This document shows positions 45,684 through 57,251 of a stretch of DNA of 64,000 bases, one piece after another. Below the pieces are notes generated by a model. It made no database searches. It was not told where the DNA came from and saw only the letters and a program-made list of their open reading frames with translations. The position numbers and the translations under genes were made by a program. The stretch spans positions 952,693 to 1,016,692 of the forward strand of contig WHVD01000018.1 of NCBI GenBank assembly GCA_015178975.1, read 5' to 3'. Source of the DNA: Hysterangium stoloniferum (Eukaryota > Basidiomycota > Agaricomycetes > Hysterangiales > Hysterangiaceae). How positions within the stretch are numbered: the stretch's first letter is position 1; every line of letters begins with the position of its first letter.

Positions 45684-46801
45684 TGTTAAGGGTGCATACA
45701 TGGAGGGTTTCCAGAGAAACCCATGGGAAATCCAGTAGGACTTGGCTTCAGCTTATTGGCTGCACCCTGGTGAGATTGTGTTGTCCAATTTCAAACAGGC
45801 AGACAGGAGTCCTGGGGAGTCTGGGCGGAGTTCGTGGGTCGAGGGGTCATGGGTCGAGAGGTCGGGAAGTCAAGATAAATAAGTTGGAGGTTGAGTGATA
45901 GATGCATCAGAGCCCATGGGATCTGACTAGTGAGAGCAGTGTAATTCAAAGAGAAGTTTAGAGTGGAAAATGTACTAGATTACTGGGGAGAATCTAAGCT
46001 GATTTTCTGACTGGATTGTATGTACAACATCTGCCAGACTATATAGACTGTGGAATGAATAACATACCAAATCCAGTAATAATGAAATGAAACTAGCAAA
46101 ACATAAAATGGGATAAGTAAACACCAAATTTGGTATTAGGAATGGGATGGAACGGAGCGGAGTCCAAATCATGACAAATAATAAACCATAATGGGAAATG
46201 GAGCGGGAGTGGAGTCCGAATCATGACAGGTCATTTGACTAAAACAGGAACAGGGCTCAGTTAGAGGGATGATGGGTTTTCCAAGTGGGGTCTTGTGACT
46301 GATGTGGGATGAGGTCAGACATAGACAGGGATGGAGTCTAGTGGGTATTCCGGTGACTGACACGAGACATAACGAAGTCAAACGTGGACAAGTCTGACGT
46401 ATGGAGTCTGGTGGGAATTTTGGTAAACTGACAATTGGTGTGTATAGGGCATGGGTGTTAGAGTATGATGATTACGATTAGTATTAAATCATACCTCGTA
46501 TTGTGAATGTATTTTTCCGGTCTGGTTCACATGTGATTAGCTATATTTAGTTTAGTGTTCCCTTAGTTCCAAACCAAGTGCACAGACCATGTAGCTTAGT
46601 ATATAGTTACATCCAGATGAGAGTAGGACCTCATCTGGAAACCTAGCTATATCACCGGTTTACTTCTACCCGCTCAGTCCTTAGTGGCATTCGCTCCAAG
46701 TGCCGAGAGTCATCGCACTGTGATCCCCCAGGCTTGCAGATCCTAACAATGGGTGCATATAAGTTAGTGCCTGGAGTCCAGCAGGAATTCCGGTTGTAAC
46801 A
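45684..46801 (-). mobile_element. Solo LTR, family A, nested in LTR-E
   Basis: TGTTAAGGGTG...GGTTGTAACA with target duplication AGAAC (45679-45683, 46802-46806). Without the nested LTR-C it is about 820 bp, equal to Gyp-A's LTRs. Confidence 0.9.
46456..46748 (+). mobile_element. Solo LTR, family C (copy 1)
   Basis: TGTTAGAGTATG...GATCCTAACA, 293 bp, target duplication ATGGG (46451-46455, 46749-46753). It is the best preserved of three C copies and retains CpG. Confidence 0.9.
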
Positions 46802-47016
46802 AGAACGGATCAAACATAATAAAAGGGATGTATCAAAATAACCAGATGGTACAAGTATAACTTGACAGGAGTGTAAACAGGGTTTGATTGCCATGAGGGT
46901 ATACATCAGTGTTGGTTTACCAACAGTTTCCGATACAATGACTTTGGCCAGTAACTTGAAGCACAGACAGATGATAGTATCATTGGAGACTGTTGGGTTG
47001 CGACACAGTCATAACA

Positions 47017-47301
47017 GGTGTAGGGTTTACTATACCTCTAACCATAATTCAGCCTACACCATTTTCTGAATATTCTTTTAGGCTGCTTCTGAAACATAGC
47101 ATCCTCACACATTCACTCTGCTTTGTACTTCTGAGCTAATTTTTGGTCTATTTAGAGACAAAATGTGAGATTCTTGAGTGTCTGGTTCATTTCCTTCACT
47201 AAATCCATATGTATTACATGGGAGCATTAATCTATGTCAAATTTTGAAATTGATAGTGAAATATGTACCTGATATTCAGTCTCCTCTGGTTCAGGAATAT
47301 C
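47017..47301. other. Short unassigned AT-rich stretch
   Basis: It begins with an 8-bp inverted repeat GGTGTAGG...CCTACACC (47017-47061). Nothing else is recognised. Confidence 0.4.
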
Positions 47302-47968
47302 TGTTAGGATCCTCACCTTTTTGGGACCCTACAACTTGTTTCTACCCTGGAAACCTTCTGGCACCCTGACACTTGTTTTACTGTAGAGTACCCCTCAGTC
47401 ATTCTGTTCCATATCTGTCCTGATGCTCTCCCTTCATCCATTCTATGTGTAAACATTATTTTACACCTCATACCCTTTAGAATACTTTTGTTACATCCCA
47501 TTTAGCTTTAGTTTGATCCTTGCCCCCTTCCTTGACCCATCACTACTTCCCACTTCCTTGATTGGACCTCCAGCCCTCCATTATACCTTTGTATAAAGTT
47601 CCTACCATGTATGCTATAGTTTCTTAGTTTGAAACTCAACCTAGATTACCCCCACTTTGACTTATATTACCCCCATTTAGTCTTCAGCCACTTTACTCCT
47701 CTCTAATACCCTCAAAGACATTGTCAGCAAGCCATGACTCTTTACTCTATGAAACTTAGTATTTTGGCCCTCTGGTCAATTGAGCTAAGTGTTGTCTTTA
47801 GTCTTTATCATACTATCTGCTCTGTTTGAAATACTGGAGTACCCTAACAGTTCATGTGAGGGTGTAACACATATGTTGAAACCAAGCTCCACTTTGCCTT
47901 GTAGAGTTGGCCCTCCCAACTAGTATGATTCACCCTTTCAGCCCCCTTGGAACTTGTAAATCTTAACA
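47302..47968 (+). mobile_element. LTR, family D (copy 4)
   Basis: TGTTAGGATCC...AAATCTTAACA, 667 bp, orientation as copy 2. The target duplication is not conserved (ATATC/AGTAA). It serves as the reference showing that the AT-rich part of copy 2 is an insert. Confidence 0.8.
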
Positions 47969-48529
47969 AGTAAGCAAAGTGGCAGAACACTGTAATCAGG
48001 GATACTGATATGTATTGGGATGCCAGAGGATTATCAGAGTGAAAACAAGTTGCAGAGGCCTGCAAATGAGATTTCCAACATTAAGTATTGATGGAGCATT
48101 GATTGAGCATTAATTGAGCATAGATTGAGAATTGATGAGAATTGTTTGAGAAAGAGTAGTAGCATGCATGGTAGGAACTTTTTACAAATGTGTAACAGAT
48201 GAGCAGAGGGTCAATCAAGGAAGTGGGAAGTAGTGACAGGTCAAAGGAAGCATGGGAAAGGGTAGGGATCAGACTAGAACTAAATACAATGTAGTAAAAG
48301 TATTCTAGAGGGTATGTGGTGGCAAATAATATTTACAAGTAGAACAGGTGATGGGAGAGCATCAGGATGAAGGTAAGATGGGATGATGGAAAGGGAAAAC
48401 CATAATGAAACATGTGTTGGGGAGCCGTAGGCAGTGACACCATGGTTGAGGGTACTGGTGATGGGATGCTGGAGGTGGAGAGAGTAAAACAAGATTGTGG
48501 GGGGCTGAATGTCTGGGATCCTGACATGC
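47969..48529 (-). mobile_element. LTR-D-like remnant in opposite orientation
   Basis: It ends GGGATCCTGACA like LTR-D copy 0 (GGGATCCTAACA) and contains related G/A-rich stretches. The start is lost against the neighbouring LTR-D, so the two D copies lie tail to tail. Confidence 0.55.
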
Positions 48530-49290
48530 AACATCATTGGAGGTCAAGTCAGTCCTATTTTTCGTCTTGGACTTCTTTGAGGAGTGTTCACCAGTGTTGT
48601 TAGTGTTGCTGGTAGATGAGAGTGCTTATTCATTGTCCTGGTTGCTTTAGTTGGGCAGTCTGAAGATGTTTCATGATTGACCTCAGTATGCCACTCCCAA
48701 TAACAAGCATCACATTGCTGAGTCTTGATGTGCATATCAATGAGAGTGGTCAGCTTGCCATTGCCTCAACACATGTCATCCTTAAGATGAGACAGGAGAC
48801 TGGAATAGAGCCTATACCATAGAGCCAAGTCACCCCAATCCACAAGAGTGGCAAGAGAGTTGAACTGGATGATATATTTGGTGATCTGCTGACTATCCTT
48901 CATTTTGATATTGGCCAAAGTGGCTTTGGCATTTCTGACAACACTGTGGGGCCCAAAATTGAGTCTGAGTTCTGTGACAAAGAATGAGTAGTTGTTGAAC
49001 CAGCTGGATTGATAATCATCAAGGCTGTTGAGTGCTGGTTCAAACCAGTTCATGATGGTGCCCTGAAGGAATGATAATGTGAGTATAACCTTGCTTCTGT
49101 CAGTGGGAAATTTGTCAGGCTGGTCAGTGAAGTCAAGGTTACATTGCATGAGGAATGGCTACAACTTTAAAGTGTCAGTTCCATGAAAAACATCAGGTTC
49201 CTTAACCTTTGCACACTGGGTAGCCTTCCCTTGATTATTTTCAAGGAAAGTGTCATGTAACAGGTACATAAACTTGATATCAATCACTCA
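48530..49290 (-). pseudogene. Gypsy gag remnant
   Basis: The minus-strand frame 49149-48766 reads MQCNLDF...WFEPALN...ITKYIIQFNSLA...L, the gag core of the Gyp-A/E type. Further gag sequence continues to about 48544 and upstream to about 49290 with stops. It is CpG-free and old. No zinc knuckle is visible. Confidence 0.85.
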
Positions 49291-50403
49291 AGCCTCCAAC
49301 TAAATTGTCATGCTACAGTCCATTTTACTACCCTCAGTGTGATCACTAGGTTTGATTAGTCTGCTTTTCCTTTTCCTATTGACAGGGTTAATTGTTATGA
49401 TACATGTATTCAACATACAAACATTACTGGTTATTTGAACTATTGATCTTTGGTACATGTAGTTAGGGTATCTATTTGTGAATGAACAGTAAGACTCAAG
49501 GTGCATATTGTTAGAATAAAATATAGAAGCTCTGAATGAACTATAAGAGCAGTATATAAATTTCATTTGTGTGTACATACATAAACTAGCTAGAATTGAA
49601 GTCAAATTTAGTTTTGGAATCAGTGAATTGTTATTCATATTTTAGTAATTGTTTTCACAGAAAAAGAACAGCTTGCAAAAGCAGCTCTCAAAACCTTCTT
49701 TGCAAAGTAGGGTGCATATATTCAAGTAAACTCTTGACTTCAGGGGTTCTAAGTCTATTCAGGCTGCCACTGATTAATATCAAATACTTAAATTATTTTA
49801 CCTTGCAGTAAATTGAGTATTTGCACATTTTGATAGAGCATTGGACTCCCTTTTCAGAAGATAGTATTAAAATAAGGCTAATACATCACAGCTACCCAAG
49901 TACATGATAGAGACACATGTATTTTAACAATATGTTCCTTGCCCAGTATATCAGTCCAATGAATATCCACTTCAAACAAATGATACTACCAGTCATGTGA
50001 CCTCAAAATGAGGCTACATTGGATGCACACAGAGCAGAAAAATGAGAATTAGTAGGAAAAATACAGACAGAAATGGATAAATTGGCTAATAGCAGCATTT
50101 GGAGATTTGTAGAAACAGATGCAGGTCTCAGCTCAGTCTCATAATCATCCTTAATGCAGCTTTAAAGTGCAACAAAAAGCCTAGCTTATCTCAGAAAGGA
50201 TATTTTATTAGACAGGCTTGGCCAAACAATAACTATGTAGAATATACAATTTTTATTAACATAATCAAAGTTAATGCATTTGATAACTTTGACAATGAGA
50301 ACAAACTTTATTTGTGCTGTGAAAAAAACAAGGCGACCAGAACGACACAAATATGTATTACAATGGTGCTATCACCTAATGTAACATTCCCACATTGGGG
50401 TAT
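49291..50403. other. AT-rich unique sequence left of Gyp-E
   Basis: No gene, LTR end or tandem repeat recognised. It provides the left target duplication (GGTAT, 50399-50403) of Gyp-E. Confidence 0.5.
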
Positions 50404-51032
50404 TGTTACGACTGTGTCGCAACCCCTCGCAGGCCGACGGCCCCGATGGTATAACGTCATAGTATTTGTCTGTCTTCAATCAGCTAGACATCTCGGACGC
50501 CATTGGCATCCCGACGCTGACGTATACCCTCCCAGCTATTCAAACCCAACTACGCCTTTTCTGTCTGGATATGCTTTGATACTCCCTTTCCATTATGATG
50601 ATCCATTTTACACTATGTCTCACCTATGTCTATATATATATGTAACCCTCGAACTATTTCCTTTTACCGTAGTCCCGCTCTCGGTTATCATCGGCCTCCG
50701 AACTAATCATAAACTTCCCATTCCTAGTCAAGCTTATTGTTAATACGGTCTTCTGCCTTTCTCCCCATTAGTATTTTCTAGACCCCTGTTACTCATATAT
50801 GAACCCGCTGTAGTTGTAGTTACTAGGCAATCAGAATATCGACTCAGAACATCCCCCTAGCTCTATATTAAGTATCCCGCCATCTGCATCCTTGGTCTTC
50901 GACCTCGGTCTCTGACCTCGGCCTCCGATCTTCACCCGCCCGAAATCTAAGGACATAATAAGCTGAAGCCAAGTCCTTCCATTCAGCCCCCATCGGTTAC
51001 CCAACATTTAGCCTGTCAGTCAGTTCTTAACA
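50404..51032 (+). repeat. Gyp-E 5' LTR (629 bp)
   Basis: TGTTACGAC...TTCTTAACA. TATATATATA at 50631-50640 is a likely TATA region. Compared with the 3' LTR it lacks about 28 bp just before the core GCTGAAGCCAAGTCC (50962). Confidence 0.93.
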
Positions 51033-51069
51033 GTATATTCTGATTTCACACTCGCATTTCACATCAACC

Positions 51070-52370
51070 ATGCCCCCGAGAAAGAAAGATGCCAAGCCAA
51101 GTGGCGAAGCAGAATCTTCCACTCTCAAGTCTCCTTTCCTGTATACAGCCCGAGCCATTTCAAGAACCCCGCAATTAGGAACCTCCGAAGAATCCCACTT
51201 TGTGGAAATTACCGGTGATGCTGAAGAAGTTACTGAAGCAACCAAACCCGAAGCACCTGAAGGGGATAACAATCAATCAGCTCCGGAACCTGAACCCGAG
51301 GATAACGACCAACCAGCACCTCAGGCCAGTGGTTCTAAAAAATCCACAAAACACAAACCAGCTCTCGATCCCAACAAAACATGGGAATTGTTCTCAGGTA
51401 CCCTAGGATCCCTTAATGAATTCCTTCAAAACAATACAAAGGAAAAGGAACCTGGGCAAACCCGAGTCAACAAACCCGAACCGTTTACCGGTTCAAACCC
51501 GAAGAAATTGCTGACATTTCTTATGCAATGTTGATTCAACTTTCGGGACCGCCCAGCTGCCTTTGCGACGGATGACCGAAAGGTAAACTTTGCACTCTCT
51601 TACCTCAAGGATTCCGCAGCAGCCTGGTTTGAACCCGCATTTTCCGGCCTCACCTTGGAAGATCCTGACACGATTGGGATGCTTTCGTTGAAGAACTCGA
51701 AACAAACTTCAGTCCCTACAACCAAAACGGCGATGCTGAAACTGCGCTTTCTAATCTCAAAATGAAAGACACCCAGCGCATCACCGATTACATCGTCCAG
51801 TTCAACAACCTTGCCACGCGTTGTGACTGGGGCGATTCAGCCCTCCGTTACCAGTTTTACTCCAGCCTTCCATCTCGCCTCAAAGATGAAGTTTCCAAAG
51901 GAGAGACTGGCAAGCCGAAGACCCTCCCTCTCATGCGTCTGAAAGCCCAAAACGCAGATGCCCGATACTGGGAACAACATTCAGAAATTAGTCATGAAAA
52001 CCCCTCGGACAAGAAATCGTCGGACAATAAGAACACCAAAAAGTCTGGTAATCAAAACACCAACAACAGTGGCAACTCGACCTCCAATAAAAAGTCTGAA
52101 AACAAAGGGTCTAATGACAAAAAAGGCAAGGGAAAACAGTCGAATAAGTCTCAAGACAAAGACAAACCCGACTTAACTGGCAAACTCGGCTCCGATGGCA
52201 AGCTCCTACCACAGGAAAAGCAATGCCGAATGGACAACAATCTGTGCTTGTTATGCGCAGATCCCGGACACCGAGTCGCTGCATGCCTAAAAGCCACAAA
52301 AGCCCGATCGGCCAATATGGCCTCAACTTTGCAACCGGCCAAGCCGGCTGCCGAATCGAAAAAAGATTAA
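51070..52370 (+). pseudogene. Gyp-E gag with zinc knuckle, one stop and one frameshift
   Basis: MPPRKKD start, acidic N-terminal part, gag core (WFEPAFSGL, ITDYIVQFNNLATRC), N/K/S-rich linker, and zinc knuckle C-x2-C-x4-H-x4-C near 52245-52290. TGA at 51532-51534 stands where Gyp-A encodes Arg (CGA to TGA). A small deletion near 51665-51680 shifts the frame (Gyp-A has about 5 more residues here). The last frame, from 51762, is clean to the TAA at 52368-52370. Confidence 0.92.
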
Positions 52371-52405
52371 GCAACTCTCTGGATTCTGTGCGGTTAGAGA
52401 GTTGC
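52359..52405 (+). promoter_or_regulatory. Candidate gag-pol frameshift signal of Gyp-E
   Basis: AAAAAAG at 52359-52365, the Gag stop TAA at 52368-52370, then a perfect 10-bp stem: GCAACTCTCT (52371-52380) and AGAGAGTTGC (52396-52405) with a 15-nt loop. The -1 frame is open through it into pol. In the zero frame the codons are AAA AAA GAT, so the run is one base off the canonical X-XXY-YYZ heptamer; slippage of a single Lys-tRNA would do. Confidence 0.6.
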
Positions 52406-55400
52406 ATTAAATCTCCCCGCACACCAGAAAGTTGTCATCTTAACGCATCTGCACTTCATGATCCAAATGCCTTATTTGTAAATCTTACTTCGGAACCCCT
52501 CAGGAGCCTCATTTTTCGAGCTCTTGTAGATTCAGGTTCAACCCATTGTTTTATAGATAAAAATTTCTCCCGAAAAAACCTCTTAAACACCTATGCAATA
52601 GATCCGATTCTGCTCCGACTTTTTGATGGTACCTCAAACTCTGTAATCTCACAAGCCTGCAAACTCCGAATTTGTTTCCCTTGTGGAACTTTTCAATCCA
52701 TTACATTTTTCGTAACACAGTTGGACTCGAGCTGCTCCGTGGTTTTAGGACATAACTGGCTCACCCGTTACAATCCGTTGATTGATTGGGTATTGGGCAG
52801 TATCCAATTCCAAACCCTGCCGGCACCCGATACAACTGCTCTGTCTCTGCCCGTTTTGGCAAATATGGCCTTTACTGCACCTCCAGCCCCCATGGCAAAT
52901 CCGAGCTCTCCGCCCTCCGTCTCTCTAATAAATGCCACAGCCTTTATGAGAGCCATCAAGTTGGAAGGTTCCCGAGCATTTTCCATCAAACTCAAAGTTG
53001 ACAAAGTTACCAGTCGCTTTGTGACTCCGGTAACTGAACCTGTCGCAGATTTGGAAGGTGTTCCAGAAAAATACCACGATTCTGCTGATGTCTTCAATAA
53101 ACAAAAAGCTGATCATCTTGCCCCTCATAGGCCCTACAATTTGAAAATCAATATTGAAGAAGGTTCACATCCGCCCTTAGGCCCAGTTTATCCTCTCTCG
53201 CAATCCGAGTTATCGGCTATCTGAGATTTCTTGGATGAACATTTGGCTATAGGATTTATCCGACCCTCAAAATCTCCTTATGGAGCCCCTGTCCTGTTCG
53301 TTCGGAAAAAAGACGGTTCCCTTCGGCTTTGCATTGACTTTCGAGGACTAAATGTGATCACTCGAAAAGATAAGTACCCATTACCTCTAATTTCCGATTT
53401 ACTCGATGCCCCTCGGAAGGCCTGAATTTGTACGAAGATAGACCTCAAACATGCCTATCATTTGGTTCGGATCGCTGAAGGCGACGAATGGAAAACGGCT
53501 TTTCGCAATCGTTATGGCTCCTTTGAATGGTTAGTGATGCCTTTCGGCCTCACCAATGCTCTGTCGGTTTTTCAATGTTTTATCAACGACGTCTTTTCCG
53601 ACCTCCTCGACATCTACGTCATTGTGTACTTAGACGATATCCTTTTTGATGTCGACACAATTGAATATTTAGGCTTCATGATGGGACCTGATGGTCTCCG
53701 CATGGACAATTCTAAAATTCAAGTCATTCAAGATTGGCCAGAGCCCCGAAAAGTCAAAGACATCCAGTCCTTTTTAGGTTTCGCTAATTTTTATCGTCGT
53801 TTCATTCACAACTACTCAAAAATTACCATTCCGCTCACCCGTCTTACTCGTAAAGACACCCCGTGGAACTTCTCCAAAGAATGCCGATTGGCATTCCAAG
53901 AATTGAAAAGTGCATTCACGTCTGCCCCTATATTCTCACACTGGAAACCCGATGTTCAACTCATTGTGGAAACTGATGCCTCAGATTATGCACTTGCTGC
54001 GATATTGTCCATTCTGGACACTGACAGTGAAGTCCACCCAGAAGCTTTTTTGTCTTGCACATTCTCGGCACCTGAACTCAATTACAATGTTCATGATAAA
54101 GAGCTACTCGCAATATTTGAAGCTTTCAAGACATGGAGACATTATTTGGAAGGGTCGGCTCACCCGACAGACATTATAACCGACCATAAAAACTTGGTTT
54201 ACTTTTCAACCACAAAACTACTCACCCATCGGCAAGCCCGATGGTCGGAATACCTTTCTGCCTTCAATATGATTATCCATTTCTGCCCCGGCCGCCTTGG
54301 CGGGAAACCCAACGCTATGACTAGACGATGGGATGTCTACCCTAAAGAGGGGAGTAGCGACTACGCCACAGTTAATCCACATAACTTTAAACCTATGTTT
54401 TCATCGGAACAACTGTCTGCATCAATCCAAGTGACTTACCTCATACATCCAGTCATGCGCAGTGTTATCCTTATGGATACCGAAAAGTCACATCAAGATA
54501 TACTATCGGCAATTCCATTAGACCCAGTCACCAAAGCACACCTCGATAATCCATCTGACCCCAATCAACCCCGATGGTCGCTAGATGCACAAGGTTTCAT
54601 TAGACTCGACAATCGCATTTATGTACTGGATTCCGACACCCTTCGGCTGCAAATCCTACAACATAAACACGACCACCCGATCTCGGGACACTTCGGCCTC
54701 AACAAGACTCTTGCACTCATTTGCAGAGAATATACTTGGCCCAGCCTCCGAGTTTTCGTTAAGCACTATTGTAAATCTTGTACAACTTGTTTACACTCTA
54801 AATCACAGTGACACAAACCATATGGCCTACTCAAACAATTATCGATACCGGAAAAACCCTGGAACTCGATTTCTATGGATTTCATTGAGCACCTACCAGC
54901 ATCCGAAGGACATACAGCAATCCTAGTTGTTGTGGATCGGCTCTCAAAGCAAAGCATTTTCATTCCAACTTATGATACAATAACGTCTGTACAGTTGGCT
55001 GAACTATTCGTCACCCATGTGTTTTCAAAGCACGGTGTCCCATCGCATGTCACATCCGATTGCGGTTCCAAGTTTGTCTCTCATTTCTTTAGGTCACTCA
55101 GAAAAGCGTTAGACATGAAACTGCATTTCACTTGGGGTTACCACCCAGAAGGTGACGGCCAAACCGAATGCATGAACCAAACTTTGGAACAATACATTCG
55201 TATCTATTGCAATTATCAACAAGACAATTGGAAATTGTTACTACCACTAGCCAAATTCGCATACAACAACGCCCCAAATGCCACTACTGGCATTTCTCCT
55301 TTCTTCGCAAACAAAGGCTACAACCCGAATATCACTATCCACCCGTGCTCAAGACTTTGTTACTAATCTAGACGAGCTACATCAAGAACTTCGGAAAACA

Positions 55401-55934
55401 ATCACAATGGCCCAAGAGTGATACCAACGGTCCGCAGATAAAAATCGACTCCCATCTCCCAATTTTAAAATCGGTGATCGAGTATTCATTAAAGCTGAGT
55501 TTTTCCAAACCACTAGACCTTCTAAAAAGCTCTCTGAAAAGTATTTAGGTCCTTTTGAAGTCATAGCACAAGCTGGCACACTTTTGTGGACGCTTCGGCT
55601 TCCCGACAACCTGCGTGCAGTCCACCCGGTGTTCCACGTATCTATGTTAGAACCATGCATTACTAACACTATACTGGATCACATACAACCACCACCACCA
55701 CCTGTAATTATCAACGGAGAACCCGAATTTGAAATATCAGGAATCCTAGACTCCAAGATCGACAATCACAGGCAATCGTGCAAGTTACTTTATTTGGTCA
55801 AATGGACTGGCTATGAAGGTACAGATGAAGAAACTTCCTGGATCCTAGCCACTGAACTCGGCAATGTGTCAGAAATTGTGTTAGGTTTCCATCAAGCATA
55901 CCCGAACAAACCCGGTCCTTTAGACTCTCTTTAG
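52371..55934 (+). pseudogene. Gyp-E pol: protease, RT, RNase H, integrase, chromodomain
   Basis: Protease DSGST at 52529-52543; RT from about 53231 with YLDD at 53627-53638; RNase H with DASDYAL near 53970; integrase HDHPISGHF and CTTC (about 54665-54790), the catalytic D in MDFIEHL (54875), D in TSDCGS (about 55050) and E in NQTLEQ (55181); chromodomain about 55720-55900. Defects: TGA at 53222 (Cys in Gyp-A), TGA at about 53423 and about 54811 (both CGA in Gyp-A), loss of about 35 codons straight after the YLDD box (53640), a deletion near 55346 that shifts the frame, and TGA near 55420. Not functional. Confidence 0.92.
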
Positions 55935-56073
55935 TTTTCAACAGTACCCGACATTTTCCGATCCTCAAACCTCAAGTCGAACTTGGGTTATCAAGTCTCA
56001 CTATCCGATGCTTTTCAAGTTCATTTCATGCCAAAAATAAAAAAAAAAGAGAACTAAGTCAATTATTATTTTG

Positions 56074-57082
56074 TTAACTATCTAAAGTTTCCCCTACTAC
56101 TTCTCCTTCCTCCTCAGCCTCTGAAGCTTGCGCTTCACCGACAGCTGCCGATATTCCTTTCCCTCCAACTTCCTCCAAAGCTCTAACCTGCTCAACCTCG
56201 TCTGAACTGGGTAACTCGAGGTACTGCTCGAGCTGCCCCCCGACCCATTGTAGCATGGCTGTTTGCTCCCCAATAGCAACTCCCAGCAGTCGCATTTGCT
56301 CTTGAAAGAGTCCCTGCTGTCACAGAGACTCAGTTCACCACCGAGTGGTTTCTGAGAAGTATAACCACATAAGGCAGTTTTTTTCCTCCATCGCATCTGT
56401 CTGGCGCTCCCCATAGGTTGCATTTCCATCGGCCCCTGGGAAGATACAACCGAGTTTTTGACCCACACACTCTTGGCATGTGCAGCCCCGACCGTTTGCC
56501 CGAGGATGGCAAGCTCGATTCCGAGCAGTGCAGCGGTTACATCTTGGATCATTTTCGGGCCCCACCTTGGGGGCCTCCTTTTGTCTCTATCACTAAAAGT
56601 CAGTAAAAGCAAAAAATATATATATATCAAAAGCACCTTCGGGCTTGAAGGCCCTGCAACTTCATCATCGTCTTCCTCGTCCTCTTCATCGGAGGCTGAC
56701 GGCGATACCGCCTTCTGCTGAGAAGAGAACATTAGTGGATATTCGCAGTGCGATGTTTCTCCTGACTTACCTTCCCTTCTCGCCTCTTTCTCGCCTCCTC
56801 CTCTCGGGCCCGACCGGCCTCCTGCTGTTTTTTTCTCGTGAGCTCGGCCTCCTGATGCTTGCGTGTAGCCTCCACCTCTGCTCGTCTCTTCTCCTCTGCC
56901 TCAGCCACCTCGATCACCTTCAACTCCTCCATCTCCTTACGTTCCTCCTCCTCACGCACCTTCTTCTTCGCCTCTAGTTGGCGACGACATTCTTGTGCGT
57001 TCGGCATTCTGCTTGGAACCAACAAGGGGGTTACCTTCAGCCTGACAGGGATGGTCTTCGCCCCAGAGTTCAACGACATCAT
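56074..57082 (-). pseudogene. Opposite-strand extra gene of Gyp-E: coiled coil plus Zn2Cys6-pattern protein, two stops
   Basis: Three exons on the minus strand: 57082-56771 (104 codons), 56717-56637 (27) and 56586-56074 (171), introns 53 and 50 bp, all phase 0, as in Gyp-A (109, 19, 167 codons). Exon 1 is an E/K/R/A-rich coiled coil; exon 2 is strongly acidic (D/E run). Exon 3 starts RQKEAPK, like KARKAAP in Gyp-A, and carries cysteines spaced C-x2-C-x6-C-x10-C-x2-C-x6-C. The C-terminus is helical and acidic. Two TGA codons near 56330 and 56318 interrupt exon 3, probably former CGA. The acceptor of intron 2 is weak (GTGATAG) but keeps the frame. It lies 139 bp beyond the pol stop, convergent. 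Function unknown. Confidence 0.78.
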
Positions 57083-57126
57083 GGTTGGAAGGATGAAGAA
57101 AAGTTGAGCGCCTTGTAACCCTCCAA

Positions 57127-57137
57127 TTTTTTATATG
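57127..57137 (-). promoter_or_regulatory. TATA box of the extra gene in Gyp-E
   Basis: CATATAAAAAA on the minus strand, about 50 bp before the ATG at 57082, matching the placement in Gyp-A and Gyp-B. Confidence 0.55.
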
Positions 57138-57251
57138 CAAAAATTTTTCCAGTCACATGACGTTCTGACACATAACCCGTACCAGACATTGTTTTATGTA
57201 CACGATCTAGATTTTTGGCCTCCTTGGGATTTTGGCCAAATGAGGGGATAC

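Larger units (their letters stand above)
45159..47016 (-). mobile_element. Gyp-E2 5' LTR (family E, copy 3), with LTR-A inside and LTR-C inside that
   Basis: TGTTAAGAACAG...ACACAGTCATAACA. It is interrupted by LTR-A 45684-46801, which is itself interrupted by LTR-C 46456-46748. Both nested copies have perfect 5-bp duplications, so the order of events is E, then A, then C. Confidence 0.88.

Noticed and set aside
56458-57107. Plus-strand frames rich in Ser and Leu
   Set aside because: They are the complement of the minus-strand extra gene of Gyp-E, whose three-exon structure is conserved with Gyp-A.
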